Positions 1-7,838 of a stretch of 14,411 nucleotides of DNA are shown in pieces. The DNA comes from Gemmatimonadota bacterium (GTDB lineage: Bacteria; Gemmatimonadota; Gemmatimonadetes; Gemmatimonadales; GWC2-71-9): NCBI GenBank assembly GCA_025361465.1, contig JANYAG010000159.1:1-14411 (forward strand), read 5' to 3'. Both the position numbers and the translations under genes were made by a program. Below the pieces are notes generated by a model, which worked only from the letters and a program-made list of their open reading frames with translations, was not told the DNA's origin and did no database searches. Position 1 is the first letter of the stretch. Every line of letters starts with the position of its first letter.

Positions 1-3000
1 CGTAGTAGACCTTGCCGCTGCAGAGCACCAGCGAGCGGGCCGTGGCGGCGCGATCGTTGCCCGAAGGGTCGTCGAGTACCGGATGAAAGGTTCCCTCCGC
101 CAAGTCGGCGAGTGAGGAGCTTGCTGCCGGGAGGCGCAGGAGCTTTTTCGGCGTCATCACGATCAGCGGCCGGATCAATCCCCATCTGGCCTGGCGCCGG
201 AGCAGGTGGAAGTACTGCGCCGGCGTGGTGCAGTTGACGACGCGAATGTTGCCTTCGGCGGCCAGCTGCAGGTGTCGCTCCACGCGCCCGCTCGAATGCT
301 CCGGACCACCGCCTTCATAGCCGTGGGGCAGCAGCAGCGTCATTCGCGAGCTGATGCCCCACTTGCTGAAGCTGGACGCCACAAACTGGTCCAGGATCAC
401 CTGGGCGCTGTTGACGAAGTCGCCGTATTGCGCTTCCCAGATGACAAGCGCCTCGGGCGCGGTGGTGGCGTAGCCGTATTCGAAGCCGACGGTCGCGAGT
501 TCCGAGAGCGGTGAGTTGAACACTTCCATCGACGCCTGCGCGCCTTCGAGTGCCTGCACCGGGGCGAATGTCGCCCCGTTCTTGACGTCGTGGAGCACCA
601 GGTAGCGGTTCGAGAAGGTGCCACGACCGACATCCTGTCCGGTGAGCCGCACCGCGGTCCCCTCGACCAGCAACGAGGCGAAGGCCAGTGCCTCGGCGTG
701 CGCCCATTCGATGCCGCCCGGCGCGAGCAGCCCGGCACGTCGGCGTTCGAGCTGCCGCACCAGCTTGGGATGGACCGAGAAGCCTTCTGGCCAGGTCAGT
801 AACTGCTCATTCAGCCGCGTGAGCACAGCGGCCGGCACGGCGGTCTCGACATGTGCGCCGTCGTCCAGGACCGGCGCCGGTGGATCGGCGACCGGTTCGG
901 CCGAGGCACGCGATGCCTTGTAGCGCGTCTGCGCGTCGAGCAACCGGTCATAGACCTTCTGCACCATCGCCTCCGCCTCCCCGGCCGCAACCACTCCCTC
1001 GGCCAGGAGGACCTTGGCGTAGCGATCACGCACCGTGGGCAGTGCCTTGATCACGGCATACATCACCGGCTGCGTGTAAGTCGGCTCGTCGGTTTCGTTG
1101 TGGCCGAAGCGGCGGTAGCCCACGATGTCGATCAACACGTCCGCCTGGTACTTGAGGCGATAGGCCATCGCCAATCGCACCGCCGCCAGGCACGCCTCGG
1201 GATCGTCCGCGTTGACGTGGACAATCGGGATGTCGAAGCCCTTGGCAAGGTCGGACGAATAGCGGGTCGAACGTCCGTCCGATGGATCCGTGGTGAAGCC
1301 GATCTGATTGTTGGCGATGAGGTGCAGCGTGCCGCCGACGCGATACCCGGGAAGGTTGCTGAGGTTCATCGTCTCGGGCACCACACCCTGTCCGGAGAAC
1401 GCGGCATCGCCGTGGATCGTCACCGGCAAGGCGGCGTGCGGGTCGAGCCGCGTCGCGGGGCTGGTGCGGTCGGTCTGCTCCGCTCGCGCCACGCCCACCA
1501 CCACCGGATCGACGAATTCGAGATGGCTTGGGTTCGACAGCAACGACACCGTGATGCCCCGGCCGCTCGTGGTCAGCACCGCACCCGTCGCCCCGAGGTG
1601 GTACTTCACGTCACCGGTGCCACCGTCGGATCGCGTGTCCGCCTTGCCGCCCTCGAACTCCGCCAGGATCGGCTCGTAGGACCGGGTGACATTGTGCGCC
1701 AGCACGTTCAGTCGCCCGCGGTGCGCCATGCCCACCACCATGCTGCGGACTCCCGCCTCGGCCGCGACCTCCATGGCCAGGTCGAGCATCGGGACCATGA
1801 TGTCGACGCCCTCGATCGAGAACCGCTTGGCGCCGAGATAGGCCTTGTTGAGGAAGCGCTCCATTCCTTCGACTTCGGTCAGCCGCTCGAGGAGGGCGCG
1901 CTTCTGTTCGGCACTCAAGGGCGTCCGATGAACTCCCGACTCGATCTGCTGGCGCAACCAGACACGCTGATCGTGTGCAGACAGGTGCTCCACCTCGTAC
2001 GCGATGGTGCCGCAGTACGTCCGCTCGAGATATGGCAGCGCCTCGGCGAGCGTGGCACCCGGGACGTCGATGCGCAGCACCGACGCCGGGATGGAGGCCA
2101 TGACCTCGGGGGTGAGGCCGAGCAGGCCAGGATCGAGCGCCGGATCACCCACCGGCGGGCTGCCGAGCGGATCAAGATGCGCGGCCATGTGGCCGTGGGT
2201 GCGCATCGCCTTGACCAGCGACATTGCGGCGGCCACCTGCGTCAGTTGGTCGATGGTCGCCCCGCGCCGCTCGACCTGTAGCGAAGCCGTGGGCGCTGAA
2301 GTGGTGACTGGCAATGAGGCCATGGCGTTCGGCGTCAGCGTGAGCGAGCGGTAGATCTCGTCATAGAAGCCCTGCTCGCCCGACAGCATCTGGTCAACCA
2401 GGCGGAGATAGCTGCCCGACTCGGCACCCTGGATGACGCGATGATCGTAGGTGCTCGTCATCGTCATCACCTTGCCGATGCCAAGCTGTTGCAGCACCTG
2501 CTTGTCGGTGGCTGCGAATTCTGCCGGATAGGCGATCGTGCCGATGGCGATGATGGTGCCCTGACCCGGCATCAGGCGCGGCACTGACGCGACCGTTCCC
2601 AGCCCTCCGGGATTCGTCAGCGTCATGGTGGCGCCGGCGAAGTCGTCGGGCATCAACTTGTTGGTCCGGGCCTTGTCCACCAGCATCTCATAGCTGGCCA
2701 GGAAGTCCGCAAACGCGAGCGTGTCCGCCAGCTTCAGCACCGGGACCATCAGGCCGCGGCTGCCGTCCTTCCGCTCCACGTCGACGGCCAGCCCGAGGTG
2801 CACATGCTCCGGCGTCACCTTGAAGGCGTCCACCCCGTTCTTCACCACGGTGGTCCCCATCATGGGGAAGGCACGGGCGGCTTGCACCAGGGCCCAGGCG
2901 ATCAGGTGGGTGAAGGAGAGCTTCCCCGGCTGCCCAGTGGCTGCGAGCTGGGCATTCAGGTCGGCGCGACGGGCCTCGAGCGTCCGGACCGGGATGTCGC

Positions 3001-3259
3001 GGAAGGACGTCGCTGTGGGGATGGCCAGCGACGCTTCCATGTTCTGGGCCAGCTTGAGCGGCGGACCCTTGAGCAGGATGGCATTGGTCGGCAGCTGCGC
3101 GGCGGAGGCCGGCGAGTCCGGAGTCGCGGCCGTGGGCTGCCTGCTGATCGGCGCCGTTCCCGTCTCGGAGGGAAGCAGGGACTGCTCGTCGAGAAAGGCG
3201 GCGTACATGGCCTCGGCGGGGAGGCCGACAGTGGGCTGCTCGGATTCGGTCGGCGACAA
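1..3259 (-). CDS. kgd: 2-oxoglutarate dehydrogenase E1 fused to an E2-like acyltransferase domain (Kgd/OdhA type), C-terminus cut by window edge
   Basis: Thiamine-diphosphate enzyme that decarboxylates 2-oxoglutarate in the TCA cycle. From a TTG at 3259 the frame is open for 1086 codons to the window edge; by comparison with mycobacterial Kgd about 100 C-terminal residues are missing. Residues 1-70 are a Pro/Ser/Ala-rich linker. Residues ~73-300 form a 2-oxoacid dehydrogenase acyltransferase core with the motif DHRVIQG (His273, Gln277), where classical E2 has HxxxDG; the Gln is also found in mycobacterial Kgd. The E1 part follows from ~335: HRGRLNVL at 513, the ThDP motif GDA at 617-619 paired with NN at 650-651 (NNQIGFTT), WEAQYGDF at 941 and LLPHGYEG around 979. 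No lipoyl domain is visible, as in the actinobacterial fusion, so lipoyl E2 must come from elsewhere. The start is supported by GGAG (3270-3267) 7 nt upstream; an in-frame ATG at 3208 (MYAAF) is the alternative. Divergent from fadI. Confidence 0.95.
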   Translation of the reverse strand, partial: MSPTESEQPTVGLPAEAMYAAFLDEQSLLPSETGTAPISRQPTAATPDSPASAAQLPTNAILLKGPPLKLAQNMEASLAIPTATSFRDIPVRTLEARRADLNAQLAATGQPGKLSFTHLIAWALVQAARAFPMMGTTVVKNGVDAFKVTPEHVHLGLAVDVERKDGSRGLMVPVLKLADTLAFADFLASYEMLVDKARTNKLMPDDFAGATMTLTNPGGLGTVASVPRLMPGQGTIIAIGTIAYPAEFAATDKQVLQQLGIGKVMTMTSTYDHRVIQGAESGSYLRLVDQMLSGEQGFYDEIYRSLTLTPNAMASLPVTTSAPTASLQVERRGATIDQLTQVAAAMSLVKAMRTHGHMAAHLDPLGSPPVGDPALDPGLLGLTPEVMASIPASVLRIDVPGATLAEALPYLERTYCGTIAYEVEHLSAHDQRVWLRQQIESGVHRTPLSAEQKRALLERLTEVEGMERFLNKAYLGAKRFSIEGVDIMVPMLDLAMEVAAEAGVRSMVVGMAHRGRLNVLAHNVTRSYEPILAEFEGGKADTRSDGGTGDVKYHLGATGAVLTTSGRGITVSLLSNPSHLEFVDPVVVGVARAEQTDRTSPATRLDPHAALPVTIHGDAAFSGQGVVPETMNLSNLPGYRVGGTLHLIANNQIGFTTDPSDGRSTRYSSDLAKGFDIPIVHVNADDPEACLAAVRLAMAYRLKYQADVLIDIVGYRRFGHNETDEPTYTQPVMYAVIKALPTVRDRYAKVLLAEGVVAAGEAEAMVQKVYDRLLDAQTRYKASRASAEPVADPPAPVLDDGAHVETAVPAAVLTRLNEQLLTWPEGFSVHPKLVRQLERRRAGLLAPGGIEWAHAEALAFASLLVEGTAVRLTGQDVGRGTFSNRYLVLHDVKNGATFAPVQALEGAQASMEVFNSPLSELATVGFEYGYATTAPEALVIWEAQYGDFVNSAQVILDQFVASSFSKWGISSRMTLLLPHGYEGGGPEHSSGRVERHLQLAAEGNIRVVNCTTPAQYFHLLRRQARWGLIRPLIVMTPKKLLRLPAASSSLADLAEGTFHPVLDDPSGNDRAATARSLVLCSGKVYY

Positions 3260-3363
3260 ACACGTACTCCATCGATTGGTAACCGGGAAAGATATAGTCG
3301 GTGTTGCCGAATGGCCTCTCGCCGGCGGCCACCGGTCTCCTCTCTTTCCGCTACCTTTCCCAC
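3260..3363. promoter_or_regulatory. Divergent intergenic region between kgd and fadI
   Basis: This 104-bp gap separates the two divergent starts and should hold promoters for both directions. It contains the only AT-rich patch nearby: TATAGT at 3293-3298 on the plus strand, which reads CTATATC on the minus strand. No -35 element at normal spacing is obvious for either direction. The minus-strand Shine-Dalgarno GGAG lies at 3270-3267. No good ribosome site precedes the fadI ATG. I saw no recognisable FadR- or PsrA-like palindrome. Shared control of fatty-acid oxidation and the oxoglutarate step is possible here but is inference. Confidence 0.4.
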
Positions 3364-4662
3364 ATGCTGACTCCATCACCCGGCCGCCGGGCCGTGGTCA
3401 TTGCCGGGCTCCGGACGCCCTTCGTCAAGTCGGGCACCGTCTTGCGCGACGCGACCGCCGCCGAGCTGGCGCGCCATTGTACCCGCGAACTGCTCTATCG
3501 CACCGAGCTGCCCGGTGACGAAGTCGACGAGGTGATTTACGGCCAGGTGGTGCCTTCGCCGCTGCTCGGCAACGTCGCCCGCGAGGTGTCGCTGCTGCCG
3601 CAGCTGCCAAAGACCGTGCCGGCCTACACCCTGAATCGAGCCTGCGCGTCAGGCGCACAGGCGATCTGCAACGCGGCCGACCAGATCATGGCGGGTCACG
3701 CCGACGTCATCCTCGCTGGCGGCGTCGAGACACTCTCCGATGTGCCGATTCTTCACACCCGGAAGTTCGCCCAGATTCTCGCGACGGCCTCCCGGGCGAA
3801 GTCGCTCGGTGCCAAGCTCGGTCTCTTCGCGCAGGTTCGTCCGCGCGACCTCGTTCCGGTCGCTCCCGGCATCGGCGAGCCGAGCACCGGTGAGTCGATG
3901 GGACAGTCGGCGGAGAAGATGGCGAAGGAGAATCACATCTCGCGCGCTGCCCAGGATCAGCTCGCCTTGATGAGCCACCAACGCGCCGCCGCCGCGATCA
4001 GTGATGGCAGGATCAAGGCCGAGATCGCACCGTGGTTTGGCGGACCGAACATGGATCAGGTGGGCGACACGGACAACCTGGTGCGTGCCGATACGTCGCT
4101 TGATGCCCTCGCGAAACTGCGTCCGGTGTTTGATCGCCAGTACGGCTCGGTGACCGCCGGCAACGCCTCACCGCTCACCGACGGCGCGTCGACGACGCTG
4201 CTGATGAGCGAGGAAAAGGCGCGGTCGCTCGGCTATCGGCCGCTGGCCGCGATCCGGTCGTACGCCGTCGCGGCGGTCGATCCCGGTTGGCAGCTGCTGA
4301 TGGGGCCGGTGTACGCCGTCCCGATCGCGCTGAAGCGCGCCGGCATCACCTGGCAGCACCTCGGGCTGGTGGAGATCCATGAGGCGTTTGCCTCGCAGGT
4401 GCTGTCGAACACGCAAGCCTGGGCGTCGGCGGAATGGGCCAAGCGCCTGGGTCTGCCAGGTCCGGTTGGCGAGGTGGACTGGGACCGCACCAACGTGATG
4501 GGCGGCTCGATCGCGATCGGGCATCCGTTCGGCGCGACCGGCTCCCGGCTCGTCACCTCGCTCGCCAATGAAATGGCGCGGCGTGACGTGCAGTTCGGCC
4601 TGATCTCGATTTGTGCGCAGGGCGGGATGGGATTCGCCCTGGTGCTGGAGCGGATCCCATGA
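3364..4662 (+). CDS. fadI: Acetyl-CoA acyltransferase, beta subunit of the fatty-acid oxidation complex (FadI-type thiolase)
   Basis: Catalyses the last step of beta-oxidation, thiolytic cleavage of 3-ketoacyl-CoA to acetyl-CoA and a shortened acyl-CoA. The 432-residue product is close to E. coli FadI (436). It begins RRAVVIAGLRTPF, a typical thiolase N-terminus. The nucleophilic cysteine is Cys94 in NRACASG; the other active-site elements are His339 in IHEAF, His387 in GHPFGATG and Cys417 in CAQGGMG. The FadI-specific segment LFAQVRPRDLVPV ... STGESMGQSAEKMAKE separates it from generic acetoacetyl-CoA thiolases. ATG 3364 is preferred because homology starts just after it; an in-frame GTG at 3301 would add 21 residues that do not look like thiolase. 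Its stop overlaps the fadJ start by 4 bp (ATGA), so the two subunits are probably translationally coupled and made together. Confidence 0.93.
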   Translation: MLTPSPGRRAVVIAGLRTPFVKSGTVLRDATAAELARHCTRELLYRTELPGDEVDEVIYGQVVPSPLLGNVAREVSLLPQLPKTVPAYTLNRACASGAQAICNAADQIMAGHADVILAGGVETLSDVPILHTRKFAQILATASRAKSLGAKLGLFAQVRPRDLVPVAPGIGEPSTGESMGQSAEKMAKENHISRAAQDQLALMSHQRAAAAISDGRIKAEIAPWFGGPNMDQVGDTDNLVRADTSLDALAKLRPVFDRQYGSVTAGNASPLTDGASTTLLMSEEKARSLGYRPLAAIRSYAVAAVDPGWQLLMGPVYAVPIALKRAGITWQHLGLVEIHEAFASQVLSNTQAWASAEWAKRLGLPGPVGEVDWDRTNVMGGSIAIGHPFGATGSRLVTSLANEMARRDVQFGLISICAQGGMGFALVLERIP

Positions 4663-6797
4663 ACGCCTTTACGGTGGAACGCCGCGGCAGCGTCGCGATC
4701 GTCACGTTCGATACCCCGAACGAACCGGTCAACAAGATCAGCAAGGCGGTCGGCTGGGAGTTCGAGGAGTTGCTGCAACGGCTCGATACCGACGAAGTCG
4801 TCAAGGCGATCGTGATCCGCTCCGGCAAGCCCGACACCTTCATCGCCGGCGCCGACATCGACGAATTCGTGCAGCTGCGTTCGGTCGAGGAGGCGGTGCG
4901 ACTGTCTCGCGACGGCCAGCTGCTGATGCAGCGCATCGCCGAGTCGGCCAAGCCGATCGTGGCCGCCATTCACGGAGCGTGTCTTGGCGGCGGATTGGAG
5001 CTGGGCCTCGCCTGCCGCTACCGCGTGGCGAGCGATCACGCCAAGACGATGCTCGGCCTGCCCGAGACGCAGCTCGGCCTGATTCCCGGAGCGGGGGGAT
5101 CGAATCGGCTGCCGCGCCTCATCGGCGTGCGCGCCGCACTCGACATCATCCTGGCGGGGAAGAGTGAACGCGCCAAGAAGGCGTTCCAGATCGGCCTGGT
5201 CGATGAGCTGGTGCCGGAGGCGATCCTGCTCGACACCGCGCTGGCGGCGGCCGAGCGGCTGACGCGCGACTGGCGACCGAAGCGCCGAAGCCGCGGCATG
5301 GCTGGCGCGCTGCTCGACGGCAACTCCATCGGGCGATCGATCGTCTATCGCAAGGCGCGCGAGCAGGTCGAGCAGAAGACCGGCGGCCACTATCCCGCCC
5401 CGTTGCGCGCTCTGGAAGTGATCCGCACGTCCATGTCGAGCGGGATGAGCAAGGGGCTCGAGGCCGAAGCGCAGGCCTTCGGCGAACTCGCAATGACCGA
5501 CGTCTCGCGACGGCTGGTCGAGATCTTCTTTGCCACGACCGCGCTGAAGAAGGATGATGGCGTGCCGACCGGCGCGGCGCGCGCGCGTCCGGTGCGCCGG
5601 CTCGGCATCGTCGGCTCGGGCTTCATGGGAGCAGGCATCGCGGGCACCGCCGTGCTGAGTGCCGGGGTGGAAGCGCGTCTCAAGGATGCCGACCTCTCCC
5701 GTGTTGGTCGCGGTCTCAAGCTGGCCATCGATATCCTCAAGGGGCAGCTCAAGCGCCGCCGGATGACGCGGTTCGAGTTCGAACGAAAGAAGGGGTACCT
5801 CAGCGGCACGGCCGACTTCTCCGGCTTCGCCAGCGCGGAACTGGTGATTGAAGCCGTCTTCGAGGACCTCGGTGTGAAGCGCGCGGTCTTCGGCGAGCTG
5901 GAGAACGCGGTGCTTCCGGCCACGGTGCTTGCCACCAACACCTCGACGATTCCAATCGGGGAGATCGCCGCCGAGGCGAGGAACCCCGAGCGCGTCCTTG
6001 GAATGCACTTCTTCTCGCCGGTCGAGAAGATGCCCTTGCTCGAGGTCATTCCGACCGACCGCACCAGCGCCACCGCGGTGATGACGGCGGTGCAGTTCGG
6101 CCGCCGGATGGGGAAGACGGTCATCGTGGTGGCCGACTCGCCCGGTTTTTGGGTCAACCGGATCCTGATGCCCTACCTCAACGAGGCCGGGTTGCTGCTC
6201 GAAGAGGGCGTGCCGATCGAGACGCTCGACACGGTGATGACCCGCTGGGGATTCCCGGTCGGGCCGATCGCGCTGATGGATGAAGTCGGTCTCGATGTCG
6301 GCGATCACGCCGGCAAGGTGATGCATGCCGCGTTCGGTGACCGGCTCAAGCCGTCGCGGGTGATCGGCGTGATGCGCGCTGACGACCGGCTCGGCCGCAA
6401 GAACGGCCGCGGTTTCTACTTCTACAAGGACGGTCACAAGACCGGTGCCGACGGCAGCGTCTTCCAGCTGCTCGGCGTCCGCCCGCTCGGCGAAGTCGAC
6501 GAACAGCGGGTCGAGGACCGCCTGGTGTTCGCGATGCTGAATGAAGCGGCCCTCGCGATGAGCGAAGGGGTGCTGCGCACCCCGCGCGACGGAGATATCG
6601 GCGCGGTGTTCGGCATCGGGTTCCCGCCATTCCGTGGCGGGCCGCTGCGCACCATCGATGCCATGGGGGCGACCGAAACCGTCGCCCGGCTCGAGAAGCT
6701 CGAAGCGTCGCATGGCCCACGCTTCCATCCGGCCCCGGTGCTCGAGGAGATGGCGCGCGGTGGGCATCGCTGGTATCCGGCGGGGAGCGGCCGCTGA
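4659..6797 (+). CDS. fadJ: Bifunctional enoyl-CoA hydratase / 3-hydroxyacyl-CoA dehydrogenase, alpha subunit of the fatty-acid oxidation complex
   Basis: Carries out hydration of 2-enoyl-CoA and NAD-dependent oxidation of L-3-hydroxyacyl-CoA, passing the product to FadI. At 712 residues it matches E. coli FadJ (714). The crotonase domain covers residues ~1-190, with the oxyanion-hole region HGACLGGGLE and the two hydratase glutamates at Glu114 and Glu136 (LPETQLG). The NAD-binding Rossmann motif GSGFMG starts at Gly319. The dehydrogenase catalytic pair is His450 (MHFFSPVEKMP) and Glu462, numbered as in E. coli FadB. The C-terminal dehydrogenase repeats end with GDIGAVFGIGFPPFRGGP. The FadJ-type stretch EQKTGGHYPAPLRALEVI favours FadJ over FadB. 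GGAG at 4647-4650, 8 nt before the ATG, supports this start, and the 4-bp overlap with fadI confirms the operon. All visible catalytic residues are intact. Confidence 0.95.
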   Translation: MNAFTVERRGSVAIVTFDTPNEPVNKISKAVGWEFEELLQRLDTDEVVKAIVIRSGKPDTFIAGADIDEFVQLRSVEEAVRLSRDGQLLMQRIAESAKPIVAAIHGACLGGGLELGLACRYRVASDHAKTMLGLPETQLGLIPGAGGSNRLPRLIGVRAALDIILAGKSERAKKAFQIGLVDELVPEAILLDTALAAAERLTRDWRPKRRSRGMAGALLDGNSIGRSIVYRKAREQVEQKTGGHYPAPLRALEVIRTSMSSGMSKGLEAEAQAFGELAMTDVSRRLVEIFFATTALKKDDGVPTGAARARPVRRLGIVGSGFMGAGIAGTAVLSAGVEARLKDADLSRVGRGLKLAIDILKGQLKRRRMTRFEFERKKGYLSGTADFSGFASAELVIEAVFEDLGVKRAVFGELENAVLPATVLATNTSTIPIGEIAAEARNPERVLGMHFFSPVEKMPLLEVIPTDRTSATAVMTAVQFGRRMGKTVIVVADSPGFWVNRILMPYLNEAGLLLEEGVPIETLDTVMTRWGFPVGPIALMDEVGLDVGDHAGKVMHAAFGDRLKPSRVIGVMRADDRLGRKNGRGFYFYKDGHKTGADGSVFQLLGVRPLGEVDEQRVEDRLVFAMLNEAALAMSEGVLRTPRDGDIGAVFGIGFPPFRGGPLRTIDAMGATETVARLEKLEASHGPRFHPAPVLEEMARGGHRWYPAGSGR

Positions 6798-6820
6798 GCG
6801 GCGCACGACGGCGGGCCCTG

Positions 6821-7780
6821 GTGGCCTTCGTCGTCATGGCGGCGCTGGTCTGGTGGCGGTGCCGCGCGGACGGCGTCTTCTACATCATTGGTCTTGGTGG
6901 CGACACGTCGGCGACGCTCGGGCCCATCTTTCCGGGCATCTGTGCCGGGCTCACCATCGCCATTGCCCTCCTGATCGTCGACACGACGGCCGGGCCGGTG
7001 GCCGGCGTCGTGGCGGCGGTCTGCATTGCCGCCCTGCCGGGCTTCATGCCGCTCCACCGGACCTCTCTCCTCGGGCCTCCGCTGCTCAGCATCACCGTGT
7101 TGATCCTCGGGGTGATGCTGCACGCGCCGCGATTCTCACTCGCATACGGCCTGCTCGCCGGAATGGCGGCCGTCTTCATCTCGCCGGCGGGGGTGGGCCT
7201 TCCGGCGGCCGCCGTGGCGTGGCCGCTGTCGCAGAGTCATCGTGCCAGCGGATCGATCAAGCGCGCCGCGCTGGCGATCGTCCCGCTGGCGGTGGTGATC
7301 GCCCTCTCCCGTCTTGTCGGTGATGAGTGGCCGGCCCACACCACCCTCGTCTGGCGTGGCGGCCTCGATCGCGGGTTGCAGGCGGCGGGCACCATCATCG
7401 GCGACCAGGTGGCGCCGCTGATTCACAATCCCGCGATGCGCTTCTTTGCGCTGGCGGATCTTGCATTGCTCGTGCTGGCGCTGGTGATTCTTGCCTGGCT
7501 TCGGGTGGTACGGGTCAAGCCGGAGGATGCCCTGATACGACACCTCTTTGCCGCGGCGGGCGTCCTCTCCTTCGCCTACGCCATCGGGCTGGCCGTGCGG
7601 ACCCTGATCATCGCCGAGACACCGCCGCCCGACCTGGTGGCCGTGCTCCCGCTCGTCGTGGTGTCGGTGATGATCATCGTGACTTCCATGGCGGCGTTCT
7701 GGCCGAGATGGAATCGGTGGGGTAAAGTTGTGGTCATGGTCCTGCTTGTCGGCTGGATGCAGGCGGCGCTCCGTTCCTGA
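6821..7780 (+). CDS. Polytopic membrane protein of unknown function
   Basis: I do not recognise the family. The 319-residue product has roughly nine hydrophobic segments: residues ~2-14, two between 33 and 75, then ~84-97, 104-125, 148-163, a longer one around 209-230, and further ones around 245-265, 270-293 and 300-315. The pattern (an acidic first loop RADGVFY, then paired helices with a Pro-rich turn and LHRTSLLGPP) vaguely resembles GT-C-fold glycosyltransferases, but no DxD/ExD catalytic motif is convincing, so this is speculation. It begins within 30 bp of the fadJ stop and is probably cotranscribed with fadIJ. The start is uncertain: GTG 6821 is the first standard codon but has no good Shine-Dalgarno. 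A CTG at 6794 has GGGGAG (6782-6787) 6 nt upstream, overlaps the fadJ TGA, and would add nine residues including Arg-Arg-Arg before the first helix. ATG 6836 is a third option. Confidence 0.75.
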   Translation: MAFVVMAALVWWRCRADGVFYIIGLGGDTSATLGPIFPGICAGLTIAIALLIVDTTAGPVAGVVAAVCIAALPGFMPLHRTSLLGPPLLSITVLILGVMLHAPRFSLAYGLLAGMAAVFISPAGVGLPAAAVAWPLSQSHRASGSIKRAALAIVPLAVVIALSRLVGDEWPAHTTLVWRGGLDRGLQAAGTIIGDQVAPLIHNPAMRFFALADLALLVLALVILAWLRVVRVKPEDALIRHLFAAAGVLSFAYAIGLAVRTLIIAETPPPDLVAVLPLVVVSVMIIVTSMAAFWPRWNRWGKVVVMVLLVGWMQAALRS

Positions 7781-7838
7781 AGCCGGCCGAGGTGCTGTTC
7801 CCCAAGAGTTCATCCACTCCGACGCCCGGACATTCGCC
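7781..7838. other. Short intergenic gap before the tricorn remnant
   Basis: The 58 bp between the membrane protein and the protease remnant contain no ORF, no clear hairpin followed by T residues, and no recognisable -35/-10 pair. Read-through transcription from the upstream genes is therefore the simplest assumption. Confidence 0.4.

Noticed and set aside
851..2281. 476-codon plus-strand open frame opposite kgd
   Set aside because: Low-complexity His/Arg/Gly-rich translation; the minus strand carries the well-conserved E1 domain throughout.
3275..3290. Possible operator palindrome around ATTGGTAACCGGG
   Set aside because: The arms pair over only three bases and do not extend; it does not match a known fatty-acid regulator site.
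2688..3332. Minus-strand ATG frame of 214 codons starting upstream of kgd
   Set aside because: It is out of frame with the conserved E2 core; the translation becomes Arg-rich after MEYVFVADRIR. Its region is better explained as the leader and first part of kgd starting at TTG 3259.
4233..6806. 857-codon open frame on the minus strand opposite fadI/fadJ
   Set aside because: The product is His/Arg/Asp-rich with no recognisable domain, a typical antisense shadow in GC-rich DNA. The plus strand carries full-length FadI/FadJ with all catalytic residues.
7697..7728. Possible promoter (TTCTGG ... TAAAGT) for the tricorn remnant
   Set aside because: Spacing between the elements is about 20 bp and the -35 match is poor; it also lies inside the coding sequence of the membrane protein.
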